The notes under the pieces were generated by a model. That model was not told where the DNA came from, did no database searches, and worked only from the letters and a program-made list of their open reading frames with translations. 64,000 nt of DNA from Massilia pinisoli (GTDB lineage: Bacteria > Pseudomonadota > Gammaproteobacteria > Burkholderiales > Burkholderiaceae_D), in assembly GCF_024753285.1 (NCBI RefSeq), contig NZ_JANUGW010000003.1, positions 62,001 through 126,000 of the forward strand, given 5' to 3'. Of this stretch, positions 37,520-47,961 are shown one piece after another (position 1 is the stretch's first letter; each line of letters opens with the position of its first letter). The position numbers and the translations under genes are program-made.

Positions 37520-40500
37520 ATGAGGTCCCTGTTGAACGAACAAAACGCGCTCCCGCGCGCAGCCCAAGGCCTCGTCGCCGACGATGCCCCGCTGCGCGCC
37601 GAACTGTTTTCTGCCGCCCAGATGGCCGTGTACGGTCGTTCCCTCGCCGCGCGCCATCAGGTCGACGGCCGGCAGGGCAATGACGCGCTGCTGGCGCGTC
37701 TTGCCGACAATGCGGCCGCCATTGCGGATGCCTGCGCCGCCCTCACGCGCGCAGCCGGCGCCGGCGCGCGCCTTGCACCTGCGGCCGAGTGGCTGCTCGA
37801 CCACCACTACCTGATCGAGGAGCAGGTCCGCCTCGCGCGCAGCCATTTGCCCGCGGCGGACTGCCGCGCGCTGCCTTGCCTGCGCGACGCCGATGCATCC
37901 GGTAACCCGCGTGCGTACCGGCTGGCGCTGGAGGTGGTCGCGCACGGCGACGGTCACGTGGACCCGGAAAGCCTGGCGCGCTTCGTCGCGGCGTACCAGG
38001 AAGGCGCGCCGCTCGCGCTGGGCGAATTGTGGGCGATGCCCATCATGCTGCGCCTCGCGCTGGTCGAGAACCTGCGCCGCATCGCTGTGCACGAGGCGGA
38101 TGCGGCGCGCCAGCGCGCACGTGCCGGCCGCTGGGTCGACCGCATGGCGGCCGCGGCGGACGAGCGCCCCGGTGACCTGATCCTCGTCGTGGCCGACATG
38201 GCACGCGCCGTGCAGCCGATGGGGTCGAGCTTCGTGGCCGAGCTGGCGCGCCGGCTGCAGGGCCGCGGCGGTCCCCTGACGCAGGCATTGCAGTGGATCG
38301 CGACGCGCCTTGCCGACGAAGGCCGCACGATCGACCAGGCCGTGCAGGCCGACGTCGCCCGCCAGGCCGCCGACCAGGTGTCCACCGCCAACACGATCGC
38401 GAGCCTGCGCCTGCTCGGCAGCACGGACTGGCGCGCATTCGTCGAGACGATGAGCGCCGTCGAGCAGGCGCTGCGCGGCGACCCGGCCGGGGTGTATGCC
38501 CGCATGGATTGCGCCACGCGCGATCAGTACCGCCGCGTGGTCGAACGGCTGGCGCGTGCCGGCGGCCGTGCCGAGATCGAGGTGGCGACGGAAGCGCTGG
38601 CGCTGGCGGCCGAGCACCATCCCGATGCACGCCCGCGTCACGTGGGCTACTACCTCGTCGGCAACGGCCTGCCCCGGCTGGAAGCGTGGCTGCACCCGCA
38701 TCCCGGCATGGCGGCCACGTTGCGCCATGCGTGGCGCGCGCGTCCGCTGCTGTGCTATCTCGGGCTCGTCGGCGCGCTCACGGCATTGTTCACGGGGGCG
38801 GCCGTGGTGCGCGCCGCGCAGGACGGCGCCGGTCTCGGTCTGCTTCTCGCCGTCGGCGTGCTGGTCACGCTCGGCGCGAGCCGGCTCGCGCGCGCGCTCG
38901 TCGATTTGACGGCCGCGCGGCTCGTCGCGCCCGCGCCGCTGCCGCGCCTGGATTTCGATGCCGGCATTCCGCCGGATGCGCGCGCCATCGTCGTCGTGCC
39001 GGCGCTTCTGCACGGCCGCGCGGACGTCGCCGCCCTCGTCGATGCGCTCGAGGTGCGCTACCTGGCGAACCGCGATCCGGCGCTGCGTTTTTGCCTGCTG
39101 ACGGATCTCCCCGACGCGCCGCAGCAGGAGGTGTACGGCGACGCGGAACTGATCGAACAGGCGCGCGCCGCCGTCGCCGCGCTGAACGCGAAATACGACG
39201 ACGCGCGCCCGTTCCTGCTGCTGCACCGCCAGCGCGTGTGGAACGAAGGCGAGGGCGCGTGGATCGGCCGCGAACGCAAGCGCGGCAAGCTGGAAGACGT
39301 AAATGCGCTGCTGCTGCGCGGCGAGCGCGCGCCGTTCGCCGTCGTCGAAGGCGACACCGATGGCCTGGACGGCATCCGCTACGTGATCACGCTCGATGCC
39401 GGCACCGAGCTGCCGCGTGACGCCGCGCGCGTCCTCGTCGCCACGATGGCGCATCCGTTGAACGAACCCGTGTTCGATGCCGCCGGCAGGCGCGTGGTCG
39501 AAGGGTACGGCATCCTGCAGCCGCGCGTGGTGCCCGCGCTGCCGCCGGAGACGGCGTCGCGCTACGCCCGCCTTTTCAGCGGCGCGGTGGGCAGCGATGT
39601 CGACCACGACCTGTTCGGCGCAGGCACGTTCGCGGGCGAGGGCATCTACGACGTGCGCGCATTTGACCGCATGCTGCGCGGACGCTTGCCGGACGACAGC
39701 GTGCTGTCGCACGACCTGCTGGAAGGCTGCTACGCGCGCTGTGGCTTCGTGCACGACGTCGTCCTCGTCGAACCATGCGCGCCGCGGTACAGCGACCACG
39801 TCGGCCGCCGGCACCGCCGGATCCGCGGCGACTGGCAGCTGGCCGGCTGGCTGCGCGCGCGCGTGCCGCTGGCTGGCGGCGGCACGGAACCGAACCCGCT
39901 GCCGCCGCTCGCGCGCTGGAAGCTGGTCGACAATCTGCGCCGCAGCCTCGTCGCGCCGGCCCTCACTGCGGCGCTGCTGCTGTGCTGGGCGCTGCTGCCG
40001 GCGCCCGCATTCTGGAGCGCGGCCGCGCTCGCGGTGTTCTTCGTGCCGTTCGCGCTGGACGCCCTGATCGGTCTCGCCGACAAGCCGCACGACGTTGCGC
40101 TGGGCCGGCATCTGCTGAACCAGGCGCACGACGCGCGCATCGGCCTGGGCCACGCGCTGCTGGACACCGCGTTCCTGCCGCACGAGGCTAGCTACAGCGT
40201 GGACGCGATCGCGCGCGGCATCTGGCGCATGCTCGTGTCGAAGCGGCGGCGCCTGGAGTGGCGCGATGCGAGCCTCGCGCGCTCCAGCACGGACCTGGAA
40301 TCGAACTGGCGCAACATGTGGTTCGCGCCCGCGTTCGCGGTGGGCGCCGCCGTCCTGCTCAGCTTTGCGAACCCGTTCGCGCTGTTCGCCGCCGCGCCGT
40401 TGCTGCTGCTGTGGTTCCTGTCGCCCGTCGTCGCATGGTGGGTCAGCCTGCCGGCCACGCGTCCGGCACCGCATCTCGCGGACGGCCAGCAGCGCTTCCT

Positions 40501-43500
40501 CGCCACGCTCGCGCGCCGCACGTGGGCGTTCTTCGAGGACCACGTCACGGCCGCAGACAACTGGCTCGCGCCGGAAGGCATGCAGGAGCATCCCGCGCCC
40601 GCCATTGCGCACCGCACGTCGCCGACGAACATGGGGCTCACGCTGCTCGCCAACCTCGCGGCCTGGGACTTCGGCTACGTGGCCGCGGGCGAGCTGCTGG
40701 CGCGCACGCGCGCGACGCTGGGCACGATGGCTCGGCTCGAGCGCCACCGCGGCCATTTCTACGCCGGCTACGACACGCGGACGCTCGCCCCGCTGGCGCC
40801 GGCTTACGTGTCGACGGCGGACAGCGGCAACCTGGCCGCGCACCTGCTGACACTGGCCGCCGGTCTGGAACAGCTGGCCGACGCCCCGATCGCGTCCAGC
40901 CGACTGCTCGACGGCATCCGTGTCACGCTCGACGTCGTGGACGACCACGCGACACCGGCCGTACGCGATGCGGTCACCGCAGTCCGCCACCACTTGAGTC
41001 CCGAGCGCTGCCGCAACGCGGACACGCTGCCGGGTCTTGCCGACTGCCTGCATGCGCTGGCGCGCGAGGCCGATGCGCTGTGCGCCGCCGTGCCGGACGA
41101 CGCCGACCCGCAGCTGCGCGACTGGGCCGGCAAGCTGGCCAGCCAGTGCGCAGCCGCGCACGCGGACCTGCTGCTGATGGCGCCATGGATGCGCGTCGAG
41201 CAGGAATACGTGATCGACGCGAGCCTCACGCGCATTCCGACGTTGCGCGAGCTGGCCGGCTCCGGCATGCAGGCGCCCGGCGACGACCTGGCCCGCCTCG
41301 TGGCCGAAGGCAGCGTCAATGCGCGGACGCGCCTGGACGAGATCGCGCAGCTCGCATACGACGCACGGGCCTGCGCCGACATGGATTTCGCCTGCCTGGT
41401 CGACGCGGACACGGGCCTGCTGGCGGCCGGCTGTCACGCGGGCGAGAGCCGCCTCGATGCCGACAACCACGACATGCTCGCGTCGCAAGCGCGCCTCGCC
41501 AGCTTCATCGGCATCGCGCAGGGCCAGCTGCCGCAAGACCACTGGTTCGCGCTGGGCCGCCAGCTGTGCGTCGCGCACGGCCAGGAAGTGCTGCTGTCGC
41601 GCGACGGGGCGATGGCCGATTATCTGGCGCCGCAGCTCGTGATGCCGGCGTACCGGGGCACACTGCTCGACCAGGCCTGCCGCGGCATCGTGCGCGCCCA
41701 GGCCGAGTACGGCCGCCGGCGCAACGTCCCGTGGGGCATCTCGGACTCGAGCTGCAACGCGATGGACGCCGCGCTGCAGTACGAATACCGCCCGTTCGGC
41801 GTGCCGGGCACGGGTGCGACGCGCGGCCTCGGTGCGGACCTCGTCGTCGCGCCGTATGCCGCCATGCTGGCGCTGACGGTGGAACCGGAGCGCGCCTGCG
41901 CCAACCTGGAACGCATGGCGAAGCTGGGCTTTGCGGGCCGCTACGGTTTCTACGAGGCCGTCGATTACACGCCGGCGCGCCTGCCGCACGGCCAGGCCTG
42001 CGCCGTCGTGCGCGCGTTCATGACGGCGCACCAGGGCATGGGCCTGCTCGCGCTGGCGCACCTGCTGCGCGACCGCCCGATGCAGCGCCGCTTCGCCAGC
42101 GATCCGCGCCTGCGCGCCACGCTGCCGCTGCTGCACGAGCCCGTGCCGGCCGCGGGCGCGCACGCGTCCGCGCGCGCCGAGGCCGAGGAGCTGCGCCAGC
42201 CGGCGCCGGCGACGGATGCGACGGCGTGCACGGTCGCGGACCCCGACGCGGTGGCGCCGGAAGTGCAGCTGCTGTCCAACGGCACGTACCACGTGATGGT
42301 GACGGCGGCCGGCACGGGGCGCAGCACCTGGGGCGACCTGCCGCTCACGCAGTGGCACGACGACCCGACCGTCGACGACCACGGGTTCTTTTGCTACGTG
42401 CGCGACCTGGACAGCGGCGCCGTGTGGTCGACGACGTGGCAGCCGACGGCGGCGCGGCCCGAGCGCTACGAAGCCGTATTCTCCGAAGGCCGCGCGACGT
42501 ATCGCCGGCGCGACCACGGCATCGAGCTGCACACGGAGATCGTCGTCGCACCGGAGGACGACGTCGAACTGCGCCGCGTGCGCGTGGCCAACACGACGGA
42601 TGCCGTGCGCACGATCGAGTTGACGAGCGTTGCGGAAGTCGTGCCTGCGCTCCCGACGCGCTTCGCGCACGTGGAAATCCTGGCCGACCGTGGCGCGCTG
42701 CTGTGCACGGACCGCCAGGGCATCGGCACCGCCGGCCCCTGGCTGCTGCACATGATGACAGTGCACGGCGCCAGCGTGGCGGCGCCGCAGTTCGAGACCC
42801 GGCGCGCCCGCTTCCTCGGCCGCGAAGGCAGCCGCACGCGCCCGGCTGCGCTGGAAGATCGTGCCGCGCTCGCGGGCACGGCCGGTACCGTGCTCGATCC
42901 CGTGCTGGCGATCCGCCGCGTGCTGACCGTGGCGCCGCGCAAGGAAGTGACGGTCGACCTCGTGCTGGGCGCGGCCGGCGCGCGCGAGGAGGCGCTGCGC
43001 CTCGTCGACACCTACCGCGAACGGGACGCCGCCGACCGCGTGCCCGATCTCGCGTGGACGCACTGCCAGGTCGTGCTGCGCCAGCTGAACGCGGGCGAGG
43101 CGGACGCCCAGCTGTACGCGCGCCTCGCCGGTTGGGTGCTGCATCCCCAGGCCGCGCTGCGCGCCGATCCGGCCGTTATCGCGCGCAACCAGTGCGGCCG
43201 CACGGCCCTCGCCGCGTACGGGCTGTCCGGCGATCATCCGATCGTGCTGTTGCACATGCACGACCTCGCCCACGTCGAACTGGCGCGCCAACTGGTCCAG
43301 GCGCACTCGTGGTGGCGCCTGAAAGGGCTCGCCGTCGACCTCGTGATCTGGTGCGACGACGGCGGCGCGGCGGGCGGCTACCGCCAGGCGCTGCACGACC
43401 AGGTGCTTGGCCTTGTCGCGTCCGGTCCCGCCGCGCAAATGATCGACCGGCCGGGCGGCGTGTTCGTGCGTCCGCTCGACGCGATCCCGGACGACGACCG

Positions 43501-46117
43501 CGTCCTGACGCAGGCGATGGCGCGCGTGATCCTGACGGACGACCACGGCGGGCTGGCCGAGCAGCTGCGCCGCGCGGCCGCGCGCAAGGCCGAGCCGGCG
43601 CCGGCGTTCGTCCCGGCGGCGCCGCCGCAGCCTTACCCGCCGGCCGTGCCGGCCGTGCCGGACCTCGTGCTCGACAACGGCATCGGCGGCTTCAGCGCGG
43701 ACGGGCGCGAATACGTGATCCGCACGGGACCCGGACGCGCCACGCCGACGCCATGGGTCAACGTGCTGGCGAGCCCGATGTTCGGCACCGTCGTGTCGGA
43801 CAGCGGGCAAGCGTACAGCTGGAACCAGAACGCCCGCCTGTTCCGCCTGACGCCGTGGGACGACGACCCCGTGTGCGACCGCGGCGGCGAAGCCTTCTAC
43901 GTGCGCGACGAACAGACGGGCGTCTACTGGTCGCCGACAGCGCTGCCGGCGCCCTCCGGTGGCGAGTACGTCACGCGCCACGGCTTCGGCTACAGCACGT
44001 TCGAGCACGCGGCGCACGGCATCCACAGCGAGCTGCTGACGTACGTGGCGCTGGACGCGCCGCTGAAGTACGTCGTGCTCCGCCTGCGCAACGACGGTGA
44101 CGCGCCGCGTCGGCTGTCCGTCACGGGCTATGTGGAATGGGTGCTGGGCGAGTTGCGGCCGGCATCCGCGCCGACCGTGGTGACGGAGCAGGACCCCGTC
44201 AGCGGCGCGCTGTTCGCCCGCAATGCCTGCGACGACGACTTTTCCGGCCGCGTCGCGTTCTTCCACCTCGACGCCGAACAGGTGGCCTTCACGTGCGACC
44301 GCACGGAATTCATCGGGCGCGGGCGAAGCCTCGCGCATCCGGCCGCGCTGGAACGCACCGCGTTGCTGGGGCGCACGGGCGCCGCGCTCGACCCGTGCGC
44401 GGCGCTGCAAACGACCGTCGAGCTGCAGCCGGGCGACGAGCAGGAGCTCGTGTTCATGCTGGGCGTGGGCGGGCGCCGCAACTTCGACGCGTCCGGTATG
44501 GTCCAGCGTCATGCAGGTGCCGCGACGGCCGCCGCCGACCTGGCCCGCGTGCGCGAGTTCTGGGACGACACGCTGTCCGGCATCCGCATCGAGACGCCGG
44601 AGCCCGCGTTCGACGTGCTGGCCAACGGCTGGCTGATGTACCAGACCATCGCCTGCCGCATGTGGGCGCGGACCAGCCATGCGGCGTCGGGCGGCGCGTA
44701 CGGCTTCCGCGACCAGCTGCAGGATGCGATGGCCGCCGTGCACGCGCGCCCGGAACTGCTGCGCGACCACATCCTGCTGTTCGCCGGCCACCAGTTCGTC
44801 GAAGGCGACGTGCAGCACGGTTGGCATCCGCCGATGGGACGCGGCACGCGCACGCGCTGCTCGGACGATGCCCTGTGGCTGCCGTTCGCCGTGCACCGCT
44901 ATGTCGGCGTCACCGGAGATACGTCGCTGCTGGACGAGATCGCGCCGTTCATCGAAGGCCGCGCGCTCAAGGACGACGAGGCGGCGTGGTGCGACGTGCC
45001 GGCGCCGTCGCGCGAGCAGGCCAGCATCTACGAGCACTGCGTGCGCGCGCTGCGGCGCGCCCTCGTGTTCGGCCCGCACGGCCTGCCGCCGATCGGCACA
45101 GGCGACTGGAACGACGGACTGGATGGCGTCGGCCCGGGCGGGCACGGCGAAAGCGTCTGGCTCGGCTTCTTCCTGTACGACGTGCTGTGCCGCTTCGCCG
45201 ACCTCGCCGACCGTCGCGGCGACTACGGTTTCTGCACGACCTGCCGCAGCGCGGCCCAGGTCCTGGCGCATAACATCGAAGACAACGCGTGGGACGGCGA
45301 GTGGTACCGGCGCGCCTACTTCGACGACGGCACGCCGCTCGGCACGCGCGACGGCGACGCGTGCCGCATCGATGCGGTCGCGCAGAGCTGGGCCGTGCTG
45401 TCCGGCGCGGCCGACCTGGGCCGCGCGCGCATCGCGCTGGACGCGGTCGATGCGCGTCTCGTGCGGCGCGACGCGGGCCTCGTGCAAATGCTCGAGCCGC
45501 CATTCGACGGCAGCGCACTCGACCCGGGCGCCATCGGCGCGGATCCGCCCGGCGTGCGCGCCAACGGTGGCCAGTGCACGCAGGCCGCGATCTGGACGGC
45601 GATGGCGTTCGCGCATCTGGGCGACACGGAACGCGCATGGGAACTGGCGCGCATGCTCAACCCCGTGGAGCGCACCGGGACAGCCGAGGATTGCGCCACC
45701 TATGCGGCGGAACCGTATGCGATGGCGGACGACGTGGCGGCCGCCGCGCCGTACGCGGGACGGGCCGGCGGCAGCTGGTACACGGGGGCGGCCGCGTGGA
45801 TGTACCGGCTGATCGTGGAATCCCTGCTCGGCGTGACGCGCGCCGGCGACACGCTGACGTTGACGCCGCGCCTGCCCGCCGGCTGGGAAGGCTTCCGCCT
45901 GCACTACCGCTACCGCGGCACCCATTACGCGATTGCCGTGTGCCGCGCGGACGAGGCCCTGCTGTGCGTGGACGGCGCGGCGCAGCAGGGCCACACGATC
46001 GTGCTGGTGGACGATGGCCGCACGCACGAGGTGGAATTGCAGGTGCCGTACCGCCAAGGCGTGTCGTTCGCCGTGCCGCCGCCGGACAGGACCTTGTGCG
46101 AAAAAATACGGCCATGA
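37520..46117 (+). CDS. ndvB: Cyclic beta-1,2-glucan synthase (NdvB/ChvB/Cgs type)
   Basis: This giant 2865-residue inner-membrane enzyme has the length of Agrobacterium ChvB and Brucella Cgs. Membrane segments lie near residues 410-460, 810-850 and 933-977. The GT84 transferase region includes IGRERKRGKLEDVNALLL and ITLDAGTELPRDAA (near 622). A glycoamylase-type domain has WGISDSSCNAMDAALQYEYR (near 1405). The C-terminal GH94 phosphorylase-like part, which sets ring length, has GAYGFRDQLQDAMA and IGTGDWNDGLDGVG (near 2528). Product is periplasmic cyclic glucan for osmoadaptation and envelope function. The start is uncertain: ATG 37520 is chosen, ATG 37475 is possible, and neither has a clear Shine-Dalgarno. 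It follows the desulfurase fusion by 136 bp. Confidence 0.93.
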   Translation: MRSLLNEQNALPRAAQGLVADDAPLRAELFSAAQMAVYGRSLAARHQVDGRQGNDALLARLADNAAAIADACAALTRAAGAGARLAPAAEWLLDHHYLIEEQVRLARSHLPAADCRALPCLRDADASGNPRAYRLALEVVAHGDGHVDPESLARFVAAYQEGAPLALGELWAMPIMLRLALVENLRRIAVHEADAARQRARAGRWVDRMAAAADERPGDLILVVADMARAVQPMGSSFVAELARRLQGRGGPLTQALQWIATRLADEGRTIDQAVQADVARQAADQVSTANTIASLRLLGSTDWRAFVETMSAVEQALRGDPAGVYARMDCATRDQYRRVVERLARAGGRAEIEVATEALALAAEHHPDARPRHVGYYLVGNGLPRLEAWLHPHPGMAATLRHAWRARPLLCYLGLVGALTALFTGAAVVRAAQDGAGLGLLLAVGVLVTLGASRLARALVDLTAARLVAPAPLPRLDFDAGIPPDARAIVVVPALLHGRADVAALVDALEVRYLANRDPALRFCLLTDLPDAPQQEVYGDAELIEQARAAVAALNAKYDDARPFLLLHRQRVWNEGEGAWIGRERKRGKLEDVNALLLRGERAPFAVVEGDTDGLDGIRYVITLDAGTELPRDAARVLVATMAHPLNEPVFDAAGRRVVEGYGILQPRVVPALPPETASRYARLFSGAVGSDVDHDLFGAGTFAGEGIYDVRAFDRMLRGRLPDDSVLSHDLLEGCYARCGFVHDVVLVEPCAPRYSDHVGRRHRRIRGDWQLAGWLRARVPLAGGGTEPNPLPPLARWKLVDNLRRSLVAPALTAALLLCWALLPAPAFWSAAALAVFFVPFALDALIGLADKPHDVALGRHLLNQAHDARIGLGHALLDTAFLPHEASYSVDAIARGIWRMLVSKRRRLEWRDASLARSSTDLESNWRNMWFAPAFAVGAAVLLSFANPFALFAAAPLLLLWFLSPVVAWWVSLPATRPAPHLADGQQRFLATLARRTWAFFEDHVTAADNWLAPEGMQEHPAPAIAHRTSPTNMGLTLLANLAAWDFGYVAAGELLARTRATLGTMARLERHRGHFYAGYDTRTLAPLAPAYVSTADSGNLAAHLLTLAAGLEQLADAPIASSRLLDGIRVTLDVVDDHATPAVRDAVTAVRHHLSPERCRNADTLPGLADCLHALAREADALCAAVPDDADPQLRDWAGKLASQCAAAHADLLLMAPWMRVEQEYVIDASLTRIPTLRELAGSGMQAPGDDLARLVAEGSVNARTRLDEIAQLAYDARACADMDFACLVDADTGLLAAGCHAGESRLDADNHDMLASQARLASFIGIAQGQLPQDHWFALGRQLCVAHGQEVLLSRDGAMADYLAPQLVMPAYRGTLLDQACRGIVRAQAEYGRRRNVPWGISDSSCNAMDAALQYEYRPFGVPGTGATRGLGADLVVAPYAAMLALTVEPERACANLERMAKLGFAGRYGFYEAVDYTPARLPHGQACAVVRAFMTAHQGMGLLALAHLLRDRPMQRRFASDPRLRATLPLLHEPVPAAGAHASARAEAEELRQPAPATDATACTVADPDAVAPEVQLLSNGTYHVMVTAAGTGRSTWGDLPLTQWHDDPTVDDHGFFCYVRDLDSGAVWSTTWQPTAARPERYEAVFSEGRATYRRRDHGIELHTEIVVAPEDDVELRRVRVANTTDAVRTIELTSVAEVVPALPTRFAHVEILADRGALLCTDRQGIGTAGPWLLHMMTVHGASVAAPQFETRRARFLGREGSRTRPAALEDRAALAGTAGTVLDPVLAIRRVLTVAPRKEVTVDLVLGAAGAREEALRLVDTYRERDAADRVPDLAWTHCQVVLRQLNAGEADAQLYARLAGWVLHPQAALRADPAVIARNQCGRTALAAYGLSGDHPIVLLHMHDLAHVELARQLVQAHSWWRLKGLAVDLVIWCDDGGAAGGYRQALHDQVLGLVASGPAAQMIDRPGGVFVRPLDAIPDDDRVLTQAMARVILTDDHGGLAEQLRRAAARKAEPAPAFVPAAPPQPYPPAVPAVPDLVLDNGIGGFSADGREYVIRTGPGRATPTPWVNVLASPMFGTVVSDSGQAYSWNQNARLFRLTPWDDDPVCDRGGEAFYVRDEQTGVYWSPTALPAPSGGEYVTRHGFGYSTFEHAAHGIHSELLTYVALDAPLKYVVLRLRNDGDAPRRLSVTGYVEWVLGELRPASAPTVVTEQDPVSGALFARNACDDDFSGRVAFFHLDAEQVAFTCDRTEFIGRGRSLAHPAALERTALLGRTGAALDPCAALQTTVELQPGDEQELVFMLGVGGRRNFDASGMVQRHAGAATAAADLARVREFWDDTLSGIRIETPEPAFDVLANGWLMYQTIACRMWARTSHAASGGAYGFRDQLQDAMAAVHARPELLRDHILLFAGHQFVEGDVQHGWHPPMGRGTRTRCSDDALWLPFAVHRYVGVTGDTSLLDEIAPFIEGRALKDDEAAWCDVPAPSREQASIYEHCVRALRRALVFGPHGLPPIGTGDWNDGLDGVGPGGHGESVWLGFFLYDVLCRFADLADRRGDYGFCTTCRSAAQVLAHNIEDNAWDGEWYRRAYFDDGTPLGTRDGDACRIDAVAQSWAVLSGAADLGRARIALDAVDARLVRRDAGLVQMLEPPFDGSALDPGAIGADPPGVRANGGQCTQAAIWTAMAFAHLGDTERAWELARMLNPVERTGTAEDCATYAAEPYAMADDVAAAAPYAGRAGGSWYTGAAAWMYRLIVESLLGVTRAGDTLTLTPRLPAGWEGFRLHYRYRGTHYAIAVCRADEALLCVDGAAQQGHTIVLVDDGRTHEVELQVPYRQGVSFAVPPPDRTLCEKIRP

Positions 46118-46143
46118 CTCCGCAATGCAGGGCGGTTTATATT

Positions 46144-46173
46144 TTGTCAATAAGATAATATTCTTTTGATAAT
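46144..46173 (+). promoter_or_regulatory. Promoter of CehA-like gene
   Basis: TTGTCA at 46144-46149 and GATAAT at 46168-46173 with an 18-bp spacer lie in the only AT-rich stretch between the glucan synthase and the next gene, 53 bp before its ATG. Confidence 0.55.
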
Positions 46174-46205
46174 TTCATGAGCCCGCGATCAAGGAGCGAC
46201 GGGCG

Positions 46206-46224
46206 TGCAATTGCAAAAATTGCA
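46206..46224 (+). promoter_or_regulatory. Hairpin between Shine-Dalgarno and start codon
   Basis: TGCAATT pairs with AATTGCA around GCAAA. The strong AAGGAG at 46191-46196 is 30 bp from ATG 46227, too far in linear RNA, but the hairpin would bring them to about 11 nt. A GTG at 46205 lies at the ideal distance but in the wrong frame. Confidence 0.4.
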
Positions 46225-46226
46225 TC

Positions 46227-47858
46227 ATGAAAACCTCATTCCTCCTCTCGTCCCTGATGCTGGCCGCGGCCGGCGTTTTTCAACCGTCGGCGCATGCGGG
46301 CGTGCACGAACACCTCGAGCTCGAGGCGACTTTGCTTGCGCCGTATCGCAGCGACGTGCGCGGCGCGCATCCGGACGCGCGCACGTTCACGCTGTCGTTC
46401 GAGTATCCGGGCCTGCGCGGACGCCGTCCGGTGACGTGGCGCCTGGACCTCGTGGCCCCGTCCGGCCGGCGCGTCGCCCGCTGGCAGGGCCGCGTTGCAT
46501 TGACTGGCGCGCCGGCCGACGTGGCCGTGCGCTGGACGGGCAGCGTGGCCGGCCGCCGGCCCGCACCCGGCGTGTACCGCGTCCGGCTGCATGCCGCGAG
46601 CGGCGCGGAAAGCGTCGACCAGGCCTGGGACATCGCCGTGGGCGCGCTGCCCGCGCCGGCGCTGCCTCGGTTCGCGCCGCTGGCGACAGGGCGCGCGCGC
46701 ATGCTGGCCGTGCCAGCGGCGGGCGCGCTGCCGTACACAGTCTATTACGGCAACCTGCACAGCCAGACGCACGACAGCGACGGCGGCGGCCCCGTCGACA
46801 CGTGCCACGGCGCGCAGGACCCGCAGTCGGCACCGTACGGCCCTGACGCCGCCTACCCGTACGCGCGCCGGCACGGGCTGGACATGCTGATGGTCTCGGA
46901 GCACAACCACATGTACGACGGCTCGGACGGCACGAACCCGGATGCCGACCCGGCGAAGGCGCGCGCCATGTACCAGGCGGGCCTCGCGACGGCGCGCGAT
47001 TTCTCGAACGCGAATCCGGGCTTCCTCGCGCTGTACGGCATGGAATGGGGCGTGATCGGCAACGGCGGCCACCTGAACATCTTCGACAGCGACGAGCTGC
47101 TCGGCTGGGAGCGCAATGGCAAGGGCGAGCTGATCGCGGACACGGAGACGCCCAAGAGCGACTACGCCGCGCTGTACACGCTGATGCGTGAGCGTGGCTG
47201 GACGGGCCAGTTCAATCACCCGGCGCTCGCGGGCCAGTTCGTCGTGAACGGCACGCCGCTCGCGTACACGGCCGACGGCGACGCCGTGATGGCACTGTGC
47301 GAAGTGGTCAACAGCTCGGCATTCTCGAACAGCGAGAACGAGGGCGAGACGCGGCGCAGCAACTTCGAGCAGGCCTGCAACAAGCTGCTGGAAGCGGGCT
47401 ACCACGTCGCGTTCAGCAGCAACCAGGACAACCATTGCGCCAACTGGGGCGCGTCGTACAGCAACCGCAGCGCCGTGCTGATCCCGACCGGCGTGCCGCT
47501 GACGCGCGCCAGCTTCCTCGACGCGGTGCGCGCGCGCCGCGTGTTCGCGACGATGGACAAGGATGCGCAAATTGTCCTCACGGCGAACGGCCACCTGATG
47601 GGCGAACGCTTCGACAACGCAGGCGCGCTGCACCTGCAGGTCGCGTATGCGAGTGCCGCCGGCAGGCAGGCGGCGACGGTGGCGATCATGGAAGGCGTCC
47701 CGGGACGCAACGGCGACGTGACCCGGCTCTCCGACCAGGCCGACGTCACGACGGCGCCGGCGCCCGGCGCGCATTTCTATTACGCGAAGGTTACGCAGGA
47801 CGATGGCAAGGTGCTGTGGTCCGCGCCAGTGTGGGTCGCACAGGCGGCGCTGCCCTAG
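46227..47858 (+). CDS. CehA/McbA-family PHP-domain metallohydrolase
   Basis: This 543-residue protein has a signal peptide (about residues 1-24, ending SAHA), a beta-rich N-terminal region of ~140 residues, then a PHP-type metal site: NLHSQTHDSDGG (His178 and His182), VSEHNHMYDG, GGHLNIF, GQFNHP and FSSNQDNHCANWG. Members hydrolyse phosphoesters or carbamates; the substrate here is unknown. Its signal peptide places it in the periplasm, where the neighbouring glucan synthase product resides, but a link is speculative. ATG 46227 starts the signal peptide. Confidence 0.85.
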   Translation: MKTSFLLSSLMLAAAGVFQPSAHAGVHEHLELEATLLAPYRSDVRGAHPDARTFTLSFEYPGLRGRRPVTWRLDLVAPSGRRVARWQGRVALTGAPADVAVRWTGSVAGRRPAPGVYRVRLHAASGAESVDQAWDIAVGALPAPALPRFAPLATGRARMLAVPAAGALPYTVYYGNLHSQTHDSDGGGPVDTCHGAQDPQSAPYGPDAAYPYARRHGLDMLMVSEHNHMYDGSDGTNPDADPAKARAMYQAGLATARDFSNANPGFLALYGMEWGVIGNGGHLNIFDSDELLGWERNGKGELIADTETPKSDYAALYTLMRERGWTGQFNHPALAGQFVVNGTPLAYTADGDAVMALCEVVNSSAFSNSENEGETRRSNFEQACNKLLEAGYHVAFSSNQDNHCANWGASYSNRSAVLIPTGVPLTRASFLDAVRARRVFATMDKDAQIVLTANGHLMGERFDNAGALHLQVAYASAAGRQAATVAIMEGVPGRNGDVTRLSDQADVTTAPAPGAHFYYAKVTQDDGKVLWSAPVWVAQAALP

Positions 47859-47961
47859 GACCCGAGCGCGGCGCGGCGTAGGTGAGCGCGACGCTCGCGA
47901 CAATGCTATCCTGCTCGCGCTCCCGCCATCCGGGACCGTCCACCATCGAGGAATCCACGCC

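Noticed and set aside
37427..46150. A 2907-codon open frame antisense to the glucan synthase gene
   Set aside because: Exceptionally long but low-complexity Arg/Ala/His composition and exact overlap with a clearly coding frame show it is a shadow.
46205..46846. Gene starting at GTG 46205 with an ideal Shine-Dalgarno distance
   Set aside because: The frame gives Arg-rich noise, while the frame from ATG 46227 gives a signal peptide and a PHP domain.
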